Made by a program: the position numbers and the translations under genes. DNA of 47,022 nt. It comes from CAYMTN01 sp964393335 (GTDB lineage: Bacteria > Chloroflexota > Anaerolineae > Aggregatilineales > Aggregatilineaceae). Location: positions 1 to 47,022 of the forward strand of contig CAYMTN010000007.1 in the NCBI GenBank assembly GCA_964393335.1, given 5' to 3'. Numbering within the stretch: the stretch's first letter is position 1; each line of letters begins with the position of its first letter. Positions 14,989 to 24,028 of this stretch are shown here, in pieces. Below the pieces are notes generated by a model. The model did not search any database. It had not been told where the DNA came from and was given only the letters and a program-made list of their open reading frames with translations.

Positions 14989-16188
14989 ATGCAGTTGAAT
15001 TTCGTGAGGAACCCCCGCCTGGATCGTCTGCTCGACACGTTGATGCCTCTTCTGGCCGTGATCCTGGCCTTATTGATCGGCGCGGTCATGCTGATCATGA
15101 TGAAAGCCAACCCGGTTACTGCCTACCAAAGCCTGTGGGAAGGCGCATTTGGGACCAAAAACGCTGTCGCTAGCACACTGATCAAAGCCACACCGCTGCT
15201 TTTGGTCGGATTAGGTACGTGCATCGCATTTCGCGGCGGTGTGGTGAACATTGGCGGTGAAGGGCAGATGATCGCGGGCGGACTTGCTGCAGTGGCCGTC
15301 GGCCTGCAATTCAAAGACGCCGACCCGAACCTGATTATTCCTGCCTGCCTCGCGGCGAGTTTTGTCGCTGGTGCGTTGTGGGGCGGGATCGCGGGTGTGC
15401 TCAAAGCTTATTTTGACGTCAACGAGATTTTAAGCACGATCATGCTCAACCAGATCGCCACGTTTACGATGATGTATCTGGTTCGCCAGGTGTTTATCGA
15501 TCCCCGCCAGAAAGCGTCTGCCGCTCCGATCCCTGAAACCGAGCGTCTGCCACGTAATTTTGACCTTCCCCGGATTGGCGAACAACTGGACCGAATCTAC
15601 CGCTGGCTGGGCTTGACCGACTATGGGACTCAAAAATGGGCAACCACGCTGTTGCATGATGGCATCCTGATTGCGATTGCACTGGCGATTGTCGTGTACG
15701 TATTGTTATGGCAGACAACCGTCGGGTACCGGATTCGTGCGGTCGGAAAGAATCCGCGCGCATCACGTTATGCCGGGATCAACGTCAAGTGGTATATTGT
15801 GCTGTCGCTGCTGTTGAGCGGCGGGTTGGCCGGGTTGGCGGGGGGCGTCCAACTGTTGGGTGTAGGCCATCGGATGAACGCCGAGGGAGGCGCGATTGCA
15901 TTTACCGGCAATGCCGGGTTTAATGGGATCGTGGCGGCACTGTTTGGTGGGCTGCACCCGATTGGTACAATTCCCGCAGCAGTTTTGTTCGGCGCGCTGC
16001 TGGTGGGCGGGGGCAAACTACAGCGCAGCATGCAAGTTCCGTCCGCCTTGATCACCGCCTTGATCGGCCTGGTGATCGTGTTTGTTGTTGGCAGCGATGT
16101 TTTTGTCCGTCGCCGGTCGCGCCGCCGGGTAGCGAGTACTGCAACTGAAGCGGTTCCGCAGGCGGCAGAGGTGAGAACTGGCTCATGA
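14989..16188 (+). CDS. nucleoside ABC transporter permease (BMP-type, YufP/NupP-like)
   Basis: Membrane subunit of an ABC importer. 399 residues, about nine or ten hydrophobic segments, with the family blocks GGVVNIGGEGQ and GGLHPIGTIPAAVLFGALLVGGG. A roughly 55-residue polar stretch near 175-230 interrupts the membrane segments. The first segment follows a short basic N terminus. The start is placed at ATG 14989, with GAGGGG upstream, rather than at an earlier TTG. The next permease overlaps by 4 nt (ATGA), so the two are translationally coupled. The binding protein and ATPase follow. Family members carry nucleosides or related purines; the molybdenum hydroxylase downstream supports purine uptake. 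Confidence 0.88.
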   Translation: MQLNFVRNPRLDRLLDTLMPLLAVILALLIGAVMLIMMKANPVTAYQSLWEGAFGTKNAVASTLIKATPLLLVGLGTCIAFRGGVVNIGGEGQMIAGGLAAVAVGLQFKDADPNLIIPACLAASFVAGALWGGIAGVLKAYFDVNEILSTIMLNQIATFTMMYLVRQVFIDPRQKASAAPIPETERLPRNFDLPRIGEQLDRIYRWLGLTDYGTQKWATTLLHDGILIAIALAIVVYVLLWQTTVGYRIRAVGKNPRASRYAGINVKWYIVLSLLLSGGLAGLAGGVQLLGVGHRMNAEGGAIAFTGNAGFNGIVAALFGGLHPIGTIPAAVLFGALLVGGGKLQRSMQVPSALITALIGLVIVFVVGSDVFVRRRSRRRVASTATEAVPQAAEVRTGS

Positions 16189-17138
16189 TCGAAGACCTGA
16201 TTACCGCCAGTGTGCTGGCATCCGGTATCCGGTTGGCGACGCCATACCTCTACGCCTCGATTGGCGAGACATTCGGGCAGCGCAGCGGCGTGTTGAATCT
16301 TGGCGTGGAAGGTGTCATGCTGATGGGCGCGTTCACGTCGTTTTGGGCGGTGCACGAGTTCACGCCGTCCGGCGCGGAGTCGTATAACGCGGGTGCGCTG
16401 CTGATGGGCGTATTAGTCGCCCTGCTGGTTGGGTTAATCCTGGGCCTGGCGACGGCATTTGTCAACGTCACGCTGCAATCTGAGCAGGGGATCAGCGGCA
16501 TCGGCATTTACCTGTTTGGCCTCGGCATGAGCGATCTGCTGTTTCAAAAAGTGTTCGGCGGCAAGGTGGTGCTCATTAACGGGTTCCCGAAGATGCACTT
16601 CCCGGTGCTGAGTGATATCCCGGTGCTTGGCGAGATTTTCTTCAAGCATAATTTGTTGGTCTATCTGGCGTTTGCGCTGGTGCCGGCAACATGGTTTGTG
16701 ATGAACAAGACCACCCTGGGATTAAAGATTCGCGCGGTCGGTCAGAACCCGGAAGCCGCCGACGCGATGGGGATCAGCGTGACGCGCGTCCGGTACTTCA
16801 CCGTGACGCTGGGCGGGATGCTCGCATCCCTGGCGGGAGCATCACTCTCGATCAGTCTGGTGAACGTGTTCCAGCAGAATATGACCGCCGGGCAGGGTTT
16901 TATTGCGGTCGCACTGGTATACTTTGGCGCATGGCGGGCGCGCGGCGTGATGCTCGGCGCGTTGTTATTCAGCCTGGTGAACGCGTTGCAGCTTCAGGTT
17001 CGTACCAGGGGCATCGACGTGCCGGACGAGTACGCCTCGATGGCCCCGTATGTCCTGACCATCGTCGCACTTATCTTTGCGTCCCAACGCATCGATCAAC
17101 CCGCCGCCTTGACCAGACACTTCGAACGTGAGGGGTAG
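16185..17138 (+). CDS. nucleoside ABC transporter permease (YufQ/NupQ-like)
   Basis: Second membrane subunit, 317 residues with about eight hydrophobic segments. Motifs: ATPYLYASIGETFGQRSGVLNLG near the N terminus, and GLKIRAVGQNPEAADAMGI, the cytoplasmic loop that contacts the ATPase. It starts within the stop of the first permease. Together they would form the heterodimeric pore of a BMP-type importer. Confidence 0.88.
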   Translation: MIEDLITASVLASGIRLATPYLYASIGETFGQRSGVLNLGVEGVMLMGAFTSFWAVHEFTPSGAESYNAGALLMGVLVALLVGLILGLATAFVNVTLQSEQGISGIGIYLFGLGMSDLLFQKVFGGKVVLINGFPKMHFPVLSDIPVLGEIFFKHNLLVYLAFALVPATWFVMNKTTLGLKIRAVGQNPEAADAMGISVTRVRYFTVTLGGMLASLAGASLSISLVNVFQQNMTAGQGFIAVALVYFGAWRARGVMLGALLFSLVNALQLQVRTRGIDVPDEYASMAPYVLTIVALIFASQRIDQPAALTRHFEREG

Positions 17139-17318
17139 TGTTGGTCAAACTGTCCAAAAATGGCGAGCCAATATTGGTAAACGTGCCATAGAAGAACTGC
17201 TCGCAAAGACGATACAGTCTGGGTGTGGTTTTGGTCATTTCGGTCTGGCCGCTGGCGCTGGCCGGAATGTCGATAAACGCTAAAAGGATTCATTAGTTGT
17301 GAGGAGAAAAGTAAACCG

Positions 17319-18356
17319 ATGAAGAAACTCTCTGTTTTGCTTGTTGCGCTGTTGATTGTAGCCCTGGCTGTGCCGGTCCTGGCCGCTCCGAAGGTTAATG
17401 CAACAGATGAGCCGTTCCGCGTGGCTGTGGTTATGCCCAGCACCGTCAACGATCTGGCTTTCAGCCAGAGCATGTATGACGCCCTGGTCGCTATCCAGGA
17501 AGAACGCGGTACGGACAACTTCGAGTTTGTGTATTCCGAAAACCAGTTTGTGGTCGAGGATGGACTGACCGCGATCCGTGACTACGCCAGCGAAGGCTAC
17601 GATCTGGTGATTGCGCACGGTTCGCAGTACGGGTCTGGCCTGGTCGATATCGCGTTGGATTACCCGGACACGTCGTTTGCCTGGGGCACCACCGTCGATA
17701 CCTTTACGGACCAGGGCGTTGAGAATGTGTACGCCTACGAAGCCCGCTCCGAACAAGGCGGGTTTGTCATGGGCGTGATGGCCGCCATGCTGACCGACAC
17801 GGACGTGATCGGCATCATTGGCCCGATTGAAACGGGCGACGCCAAGCTGTACGTCGATGGGTTCAAAGCCGGTGTCGCATGGGAAAACGATGCGATTGAG
17901 GTCCTGGTCAACTACATCCAGTCCTTCAGCGACCTGTCGCTGGCTGCCGCTGCCGCCGATGCTATGCTGGCGGAAGATGCCGATATCCTGACTGGTACGG
18001 CGCAGATGGTGCCCGGCGCGGTGAACAAAGCCAAAGAAGCTGGCGCGCTGTGGTTCGGTACACAGGCCAACCAGACTTCGCTGGCTCCGGAAATCGTGGT
18101 GGCCAGCCAGGTATATGAGTGGACCGTTGTGCTTGACCCGATGATCGACCAGATCATGGAAGGCCAGCTCGGCGGCGAAGCCTACGCGCTGACCCTGGAA
18201 AATGAGGGCCTGGTGATCGAGTTCAACGAAGATTATGAGCTGGGCGAAGACGTCATGACCGCCGCCGAAGATACGATCAACATGATCGTGAACGGCGACA
18301 TCTCGTTCGAGTTTGACGAAGATGGTAACCTGATGGTTGTCGAGGCTGCCGAGTAG
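17319..18356 (+). CDS. BMP/PnrA-family substrate-binding protein
   Basis: Exported binding protein of the importer. 345 residues with a Sec signal peptide (MKKLSVLLVALLIVALAVPVLA, cleavage probably after residue 22), then the BMP fold starting FRVAVVMPSTVNDLAFSQSM. There is no lipobox cysteine, unlike many family members, so how it is held at the cell surface is unclear. The mature protein is acidic. GAGGAG precedes ATG 17319. The 180-bp gap before it holds a CCAATATTGG palindrome (17168-17177) and may have its own promoter, which would raise the binding protein over the permeases. Confidence 0.88.
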   Translation: MKKLSVLLVALLIVALAVPVLAAPKVNATDEPFRVAVVMPSTVNDLAFSQSMYDALVAIQEERGTDNFEFVYSENQFVVEDGLTAIRDYASEGYDLVIAHGSQYGSGLVDIALDYPDTSFAWGTTVDTFTDQGVENVYAYEARSEQGGFVMGVMAAMLTDTDVIGIIGPIETGDAKLYVDGFKAGVAWENDAIEVLVNYIQSFSDLSLAAAAADAMLAEDADILTGTAQMVPGAVNKAKEAGALWFGTQANQTSLAPEIVVASQVYEWTVVLDPMIDQIMEGQLGGEAYALTLENEGLVIEFNEDYELGEDVMTAAEDTINMIVNGDISFEFDEDGNLMVVEAAE

Positions 18357-18382
18357 CCAGCCGGATAACCGTCCCGTTCGAT

Positions 18383-18430
18383 CTGGGGACGCCGCGAACC
18401 CGCAGCGTCCCCAGGTTGTTACTATTTTTT
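18383..18430 (+). terminator. terminator or attenuating hairpin after the binding protein gene
   Basis: CTGGGGACGC (18383-18392) pairs with GCGTCCCCAG (18405-18414), 10 bp. Six T follow at 18425-18430, about 10 nt after the stem, so termination may be partial. This would lower ATPase transcription relative to the binding protein. Confidence 0.5.
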
Positions 18431-18455
18431 AGTCGTGTGTAGCAGGATGCGCCTC

Positions 18456-20018
18456 ATGTCTACTGCTCCATCAGGTTTGCTTCCCACCGGCCAGAAACGG
18501 ATTGATCACCTGGAAATGCGCGGCATCGTCAAGCAGTTTCCGGGCGTGTTGGCTGCCGATCATATCGATTTTGACGTCCGCTCAGGTGAAGTTCACGCCT
18601 TGTTAGGCGAAAACGGCGCGGGCAAAAGCACGTTGATGAAAATTCTCTACGGGTTGTACCAGCCCAATGAGGGAGAGATTCTGATCGATGGGCAGCGTGT
18701 GACGATCAAATCCCCAACAGATGCTATTGCGTCGGGGATCGGCATGATCCACCAGCACTTTATGCTGGTGCCGTCGCTGACGGTGGCCGAAAATGTGGCG
18801 CTGGGGCTGCGGTCTTCGCGCGAGCCGATGCTCGATCTGGACGTGGTTTCAGACCGGATCATCGAACTGGCAAAGATCTATGGGCTGTACGTCGATCCGT
18901 CTGCGCCGGTCTGGCAGTTGGCCGTCGGTGAGCGGCAGCGCGTGGAGATCGTAAAAGCTCTCTACCGGGGCGCGGCGCTGTTGATCCTCGACGAGCCGAC
19001 CGCCGTGCTGACTCCCCAAGAGGTCGACGATCTGTTCAAGACACTCCACCGGATGGTTGAGGACGGCCACGCGCTCATTTTTATCTCGCACAAGCTGCAT
19101 GAAGTGCTGGCGATCAGCAACCGGATAACTGTGCTGCGGGATGGACGCTACGTCGGCTCGATCCCGACGCACAACGCGACCAAACAAGGCTTGGCGCGTA
19201 TGATGGTCGGGCGCGAGGTGATTCTGCAATACGACCACCAGGACGTCGAGGTGGGTGCTGTACGCCTCAAGGTTGAGGACCTGCATGCCCTGGGCGACCG
19301 GGGCCCGGAAGCACTGCGCGGCGTCAGTCTGGAAATATGCGGCGGTGAGATTCTAGGGTTGGCGGGTGTATCCGGCAATGGGCAGCGCGAACTGGCGGAG
19401 GTGATCTTTGGGCTGCGCCCGGCGACGCAAGGCACGATCAGCATTGAAGGTCAGGTCGTGACCGGTAAACCACCTTCGCAACTGAACAAACTTGGCATGT
19501 CGTACATTCCCGAAGAACGCATGGTGGATGGTGTGATCAATGATTTTACCGTCGCGGAAAACCTGATTTTGCAGAATCACGCCGAAAAACCCTTTGCCAT
19601 CAATATTTTTATGAATCCGCGCGCGATCAGCCGCCGCTGTGCGGATATGATCCGCAGCTTTGATATTCGCACGCCCACCCAGGAGACGCCAATCAAAAGC
19701 CTGTCAGGCGGTAACATTCAAAAACTGGTGCTTGCACGCGAACTGGGTCGCGAACCGCGTGTGTTGATCGCGGCGCAGCCGACACGCGGTGTTGACATCG
19801 GCGCGACCGAGTACATTCACCAGCGCCTGCTGGACCAGCGTGCCAGGGGCACGGCCACGTTGTTGATCTCGGAAGATTTGGACGAGATTCTGGCGCTGGC
19901 GGACCGGATCGCCGTGATTTACGAAGGCCAGATCGTCGGCCTGGTGGATCGCAAAGATGCCCGCGTCGAGGACCTGGGGCTGATGATGGCCGGCGTGCGC
20001 AAGCCCGCCGATGTTTGA
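18456..20018 (+). CDS. nucleoside ABC transporter ATP-binding protein (two ABC domains, YufO/NupO-like)
   Basis: Energises the importer. Two ABC domains in about 520 residues. The first has Walker A GENGAGKST and Walker B LLILDEP. The second keeps an LSGGN signature but lacks a canonical Walker A (GVSGNGQRE), normal for this double-ATPase family. The start is uncertain: ATG 18456 has AGGA 8 nt upstream, but ATG 18447 or GTG 18435 in the same frame are possible. It follows the binding protein gene and precedes the molybdenum hydroxylase genes. Confidence 0.88.
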   Translation: MSTAPSGLLPTGQKRIDHLEMRGIVKQFPGVLAADHIDFDVRSGEVHALLGENGAGKSTLMKILYGLYQPNEGEILIDGQRVTIKSPTDAIASGIGMIHQHFMLVPSLTVAENVALGLRSSREPMLDLDVVSDRIIELAKIYGLYVDPSAPVWQLAVGERQRVEIVKALYRGAALLILDEPTAVLTPQEVDDLFKTLHRMVEDGHALIFISHKLHEVLAISNRITVLRDGRYVGSIPTHNATKQGLARMMVGREVILQYDHQDVEVGAVRLKVEDLHALGDRGPEALRGVSLEICGGEILGLAGVSGNGQRELAEVIFGLRPATQGTISIEGQVVTGKPPSQLNKLGMSYIPEERMVDGVINDFTVAENLILQNHAEKPFAINIFMNPRAISRRCADMIRSFDIRTPTQETPIKSLSGGNIQKLVLARELGREPRVLIAAQPTRGVDIGATEYIHQRLLDQRARGTATLLISEDLDEILALADRIAVIYEGQIVGLVDRKDARVEDLGLMMAGVRKPADV

Positions 20019-20032
20019 CCGTCTCGTCAAGT

Positions 20033-20060
20033 TTGTGTTACCATATGAACTAGTTATAGC
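20033..20060 (+). promoter_or_regulatory. possible promoter of the molybdenum hydroxylase genes
   Basis: TTGTGT (20033-20038), 16-bp spacer, TATAGC (20055-20060), in the 187-bp gap before the FAD subunit gene. A moderate sigma-70 match. The inverted repeat at 20086-20105 lies about 20 nt after the expected start point, where a repressor would block elongation. Confidence 0.35.
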
Positions 20061-20085
20061 CTCCGGCTGGTCGGTCGTTGATGGT

Positions 20086-20105
20086 GGGTGTGACACGTCA
20101 CACCC
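20086..20105. promoter_or_regulatory. inverted repeat GGGTGTGAC-AC-GTCACACCC
   Basis: Perfect 9-bp arms with a 2-bp spacer. The core TGTGA-N4-TCACA has the half-sites of CRP-family operators, with the 4-bp spacing seen in FNR-type sites. As RNA it would make an 8-bp stem with a tetraloop, but no T-run follows. It is most likely an operator for the xanthine dehydrogenase genes; the regulator is unknown. Confidence 0.45.
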
Positions 20106-20205
20106 GGCATAGCGGCGTTGGGCATCCTCGCCCACCGAAAAGTGCCGGCAGCCGCCCATTTTCTGCTCGATAACATGGGCGCGTTGCGCGCACGGAAGAG
20201 CTTCA

Positions 20206-21120
20206 ATGACACTCTGGAATCACTATCATACTCCGTCTACGGTTGATGAGGCGCTGGAATTATTGGCGTCGTATGCAGGCCGGGCGCGCGTCATAGCTGG
20301 CGGCACCGATCTGCTGCTGGATATTCGCAATGGGCATTTACCCCGCCCGGAAGCGCTCATCGACGTCACCTGCATCGAAGGATTCAGTAGGCTTGAGCAA
20401 GTGGGTGACACTCTGTATATTGGCGCAGGCGTGACGCATACACAGATCGTCGGGTCGCCTGTGGTCGCCGCGCGGGCGACCTGCCTGGTGGAAAGCTGCG
20501 GCGTCGTGGGCGGTCCCCAGGTACGCAACGTTGGCACGCTGGGCGGCAACGTGGCACACGCGCTGCCCGCTGGCGATGGTACGACCTCGCTGGTAGCGCT
20601 CGACGCCGAAGTTGAGATCGTCAAGGACGGCGAACGGCGCTGGTTACCCGTACTGGATGTGTTCGTTGGGCCGGGCCAATCGCTGTTGGATCAAACGCGT
20701 GATTTGCTGCTTCAGTTCCGGCTGCGGTTATGCGGTCCCCGCGAGGCGACGGCTTTCAAGCGTATCATGCGCCCGCAGGGTGTCGCGCTGCCGATTCTGG
20801 GCTGCGCTGCCTGGGTGCGCCTGGACGAATCCGGCCAGCGGTATGAGGATGTACGCGTCTGCATCGGCCCGGTGGCGAAAGTCCCGATTCGCGCCGGCGC
20901 GGTTGAGTCCGTGTTACGCGGCCAACCGGCACGTGACGACACGCTGGCACGGGCGATAGCGGCGGCAAACGAGTCGCTTCACCCGCGCACGAGCAAGTAT
21001 CGTGCAACGGCGGACTATCGCCGGGAAATGGTAGACGTACTGCTGCGGCGCGTGCTGCCGCTCGCGGTCCAGCGGGCGCGCACAGGCGAGGCGGTTCCTG
21101 AAGGCGTTGGTATGGAGTAG
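20206..21120 (+). CDS. xanthine dehydrogenase family protein, FAD-binding subunit
   Basis: Carries the FAD of a molybdenum hydroxylase and passes electrons from the 2Fe-2S clusters to the acceptor. 304 residues of the CoxM/XdhB family, with FAD motifs AGGTDLL (near residue 28) and VRNVGTLGGNVAHALPAGD, and the C-terminal CO dehydrogenase flavoprotein domain. GGAAGAG precedes ATG 20206. Six bp separate it from the large subunit gene, so the two products should form one complex. Confidence 0.93.
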   Translation: MTLWNHYHTPSTVDEALELLASYAGRARVIAGGTDLLLDIRNGHLPRPEALIDVTCIEGFSRLEQVGDTLYIGAGVTHTQIVGSPVVAARATCLVESCGVVGGPQVRNVGTLGGNVAHALPAGDGTTSLVALDAEVEIVKDGERRWLPVLDVFVGPGQSLLDQTRDLLLQFRLRLCGPREATAFKRIMRPQGVALPILGCAAWVRLDESGQRYEDVRVCIGPVAKVPIRAGAVESVLRGQPARDDTLARAIAAANESLHPRTSKYRATADYRREMVDVLLRRVLPLAVQRARTGEAVPEGVGME

Positions 21121-21125
21121 GTGGC

Positions 21126-23936
21126 ATGAGTGAACTGAGACTTATCGTAAACGGACAATCACATGATCTGGATGTGCCGGAATCACGCACGCTGGCGCAG
21201 GTCTTGCGCTACGACTTGGGGCTGACAGGCACCAAGATCGGGTGTGACGAGGCTGAATGTGGCATTTGTACGGTGCTGGTGAACGGTGTGCCGGTCGATT
21301 CGTGCATATACCCGGCCTTTAAGGCGCGGGGCGCAGACGTGATGACGATTGAAGGGCTGCGGCAAAACGGCGAACTGCATGCGCTGCAAAAGGCGTTCGT
21401 CGAACACGGCGCGGTACAGTGCGGCTTTTGCACGCCCGGCCTGATCATGGCGGCTAAGGCGCTGCTCGATGCTGATCCCGATCCGTCTGAGCACGCGATC
21501 AAGGTTGCGCTGAAAGATACATACTGCCGCTGTACCGGTTATGCCAGCGTCGTCAACGCGATCCAGTCGGCAGCCAGCGAGCTGCGCGGCGACGGTGCTA
21601 TTCCCTGGAAGGCCGTGAAAACGATCGCACCCTTGAATGCGGTGGGACGGTCTGTACCCCCGCAAGAGATCGTGGACAAGATCACCGGCGAGGCGAAATT
21701 CACGGATGATTACGTGTTCCCTGGTATGTTGGTCGGGCGCACGCTGCGGGCGGCCTATCCACATGCGCGCATCCGCGCGATCGATACGAGCAGGGCGAAA
21801 GCGCTGCCGGGCGTGCACGCCGTCCTGACGTATGAAGACGTGCCAGGTGATAACATTCACGGCTTGATTTACGACGATTGGCCGGCGCTGGCAGGCGAAA
21901 AAGTGCGCTACATGGGCGATCCGGTGGCGGTTGTAGCGGCGGACGATGCCGATATCGCTGCCGAAGCGTTGAACCTGATCGAAGTGGACTATGAACCGCT
22001 GCCGGTGGTCGGTGGTCCGGAATATGCGCGTTCACCCGGAGCGCCGCTCGTTCACGAGGAGTGGAAAGATGGCAACCTGCTGAAGCACATCAAGGTGCGG
22101 CATGGCAATATCGAGCAGGGGTTTGCCGAATCGGACGTGGTGATCGAGCGTGAGTATCGTACCCCGACGATTGAGCACGCGTTTATGGAACCGGAATGTG
22201 CGATCGGCGTTCCGGCAGGATACGACGACGAGCATTCCAAGCTCACCGTATATGTCGGATCGCAGATTCCATATGAAGACCGGCGGCAGGTGGCACGGGT
22301 GCTGGGCATCCCCGAAGACCAGATTCGAGTGCGCGGAGCGTTGATCGGCGGCGGTTTTGGCGGCAAAGAAGACATTGCCGGGCAGGTTCACGTGGCAATG
22401 CTGGCGCAGGCAACCGGCAGGCCCGTGAAAATGCTGTATTCACGCCAGGAATCGCTGCTGTTCCATCCCAAACGCCACGCGACGATCATCCGCATCAGAA
22501 CTGGCGCGAAGCGGGACGGAACGTTGATGGCCGTGCAAGCTGAGCTGTACGGGGATGGCGGCGCGTACGCCAGTCTCTCCGACAAGGTCATGACGCGCGC
22601 GACCACGCACGCAACCGGCCCGTATGTCGTCCCGAATGCAAAAATCGATTGTTATGTGATGTACACCAATAATCCACCGTCCGGCGCGTTTCGCGGTTTT
22701 GGGGTGACACAGTCGGCGTTTGCCGTCGAGCAGAACATGGACCTCGTCGCGGAAGCGATTGGCATGGACCCGGTTGAGTTCCGCCTGAAGAACGCGCAGA
22801 AAGTCGGTGAGACGACGGCTACCGGCCAGCTTCTGCGGGAAAGCGTCGGACTGCTGAAGACCATCGAACACGTTGACCACGATATGCGCAACGGCGACGG
22901 GAGTGCGTTCCGCTGGGGTTGGCGTGACGGCCACAAAGCGTACGGCTGGGGTATCGCCAGCGCGTACAAAAACACCGGCCTGGGCGGCGGCGCGCCGGAC
23001 CGGTCGGTGGCAGAAGTCGAAGTCTACCCCGATTCGATTGCGGAGGTCCGCACCTCCTCCGCCGATATGGGGCAGGGCTTGAGCGCCGTGTTGGCGCAAA
23101 TCACGGCAGAAGAACTGGGTCTGCCGGTGGACTGCGTCCGTGTGCTGCTGTCCGATACGGAGCTGACGCCAGATGGCGGTCCGACCACCGCGTCCCGCCA
23201 GACGTATGTGAGCGGCAACGCGGCCCGCTATGCGGCGGCGACCATGCGTGAAGCGCTGGCAGCAGTGGCTGCCGAGCGGATGAGCGTGCCGCCGGACCAG
23301 ATTCGGTTTGAAGATGGGCAGGTGCGGTACAACGGTTCGTCGGTGGCGGTTGGCGAGGTTGTTAGCTGGATGCACCAGCAGGGACTGGAAGCCCGCACGC
23401 GGTACACATACGATGCGCCGCACACCCAGCCGTTGGGCACCGGGGGCGACATGCACTTCGCGTTTTCCTACGCGACTCAGGCAGTGCTGGTCGAAGTGGA
23501 TATGGAAACGGGTGCGGTAAGCGTGCTCAAAGTGATTGCGGCCAATGACGTCGGGCGTGCGATCAACCCGAAGACGCTCGAAGGGCAGGTCGAGGGCGGC
23601 ATTGTGATGGGCCTGGGCAACTGCCTGACCGAAGAGTACATCGTCGAGGACGGTGTCCCCTGGAGCACGCTGTTCGCCCGCTACAAGATTCCCAGCATCA
23701 AACACGCGCCGGAAGTGATCTCGCACCTCATTGAAGAACAAACCTCAGACGGTCCTTATGGCGCGAAGGGAGTCGGCGAGATTACGTCGATCAACACGAC
23801 GCCTGCCATTGCCAACGCGATCTATCACGCGACTGGCATTCGTGTGTACCGCATTCCGGTTGATCAAGATGCGCTCCTGCGCGCGATCAAAGCCGGTGCG
23901 GTGGACGTGAAAACAACCTGGCATGATGTGAAATAA
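21126..23936 (+). CDS. xanthine dehydrogenase family protein, fused 2Fe-2S and molybdopterin subunits
   Basis: Hydroxylates purines or related heterocycles. 936 residues fuse two usually separate subunits. Residues 1-165 hold two 2Fe-2S clusters: plant-type Cys40, Cys45, Cys48 and Cys60, and helical Cys99, Cys102, Cys134 and Cys136. The molybdenum cofactor domain follows from about 170. GGGFGGKE, SGAFRGFG with the substrate Arg, and the catalytic Glu885 in AKGVGE are all present. The active-site loop lacks the AYRCSFR-type cysteine loop of CO dehydrogenase, so a purine or aromatic heterocycle hydroxylase is favoured. The adjacent purine-type transporter supports hypoxanthine/xanthine use. No maturation (XdhC) gene is seen here. 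Confidence 0.92.
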   Translation: MSELRLIVNGQSHDLDVPESRTLAQVLRYDLGLTGTKIGCDEAECGICTVLVNGVPVDSCIYPAFKARGADVMTIEGLRQNGELHALQKAFVEHGAVQCGFCTPGLIMAAKALLDADPDPSEHAIKVALKDTYCRCTGYASVVNAIQSAASELRGDGAIPWKAVKTIAPLNAVGRSVPPQEIVDKITGEAKFTDDYVFPGMLVGRTLRAAYPHARIRAIDTSRAKALPGVHAVLTYEDVPGDNIHGLIYDDWPALAGEKVRYMGDPVAVVAADDADIAAEALNLIEVDYEPLPVVGGPEYARSPGAPLVHEEWKDGNLLKHIKVRHGNIEQGFAESDVVIEREYRTPTIEHAFMEPECAIGVPAGYDDEHSKLTVYVGSQIPYEDRRQVARVLGIPEDQIRVRGALIGGGFGGKEDIAGQVHVAMLAQATGRPVKMLYSRQESLLFHPKRHATIIRIRTGAKRDGTLMAVQAELYGDGGAYASLSDKVMTRATTHATGPYVVPNAKIDCYVMYTNNPPSGAFRGFGVTQSAFAVEQNMDLVAEAIGMDPVEFRLKNAQKVGETTATGQLLRESVGLLKTIEHVDHDMRNGDGSAFRWGWRDGHKAYGWGIASAYKNTGLGGGAPDRSVAEVEVYPDSIAEVRTSSADMGQGLSAVLAQITAEELGLPVDCVRVLLSDTELTPDGGPTTASRQTYVSGNAARYAAATMREALAAVAAERMSVPPDQIRFEDGQVRYNGSSVAVGEVVSWMHQQGLEARTRYTYDAPHTQPLGTGGDMHFAFSYATQAVLVEVDMETGAVSVLKVIAANDVGRAINPKTLEGQVEGGIVMGLGNCLTEEYIVEDGVPWSTLFARYKIPSIKHAPEVISHLIEEQTSDGPYGAKGVGEITSINTTPAIANAIYHATGIRVYRIPVDQDALLRAIKAGAVDVKTTWHDVK

Positions 23937-23966
23937 GGTGTGTCAGGCGGTAGCGGCCAGAATCAC

Positions 23967-24007
23967 AATGGGATGTTGCTCGCAGGTGTGGGCAGCATCC
24001 CATTTTT
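23967..24007 (+). terminator. terminator between the xanthine dehydrogenase genes and degV
   Basis: AATGGGATG (23967-23975) pairs with CATCCCATT (23996-24004), followed by TTTTT on the plus strand. It lies between convergent genes, 31 bp after the plus-strand gene and before the degV stop, and may also slow minus-strand transcription. Confidence 0.7.
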
Positions 24008-24028
24008 GCAGCGTGTACGCAGTGGTCA

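Noticed and set aside
21126..23936. CO dehydrogenase large subunit
   Set aside because: The FAD subunit is of the CoxM family, but the active-site loop has the xanthine dehydrogenase-type AFRGFG sequence and lacks the Cys loop of CO dehydrogenase.
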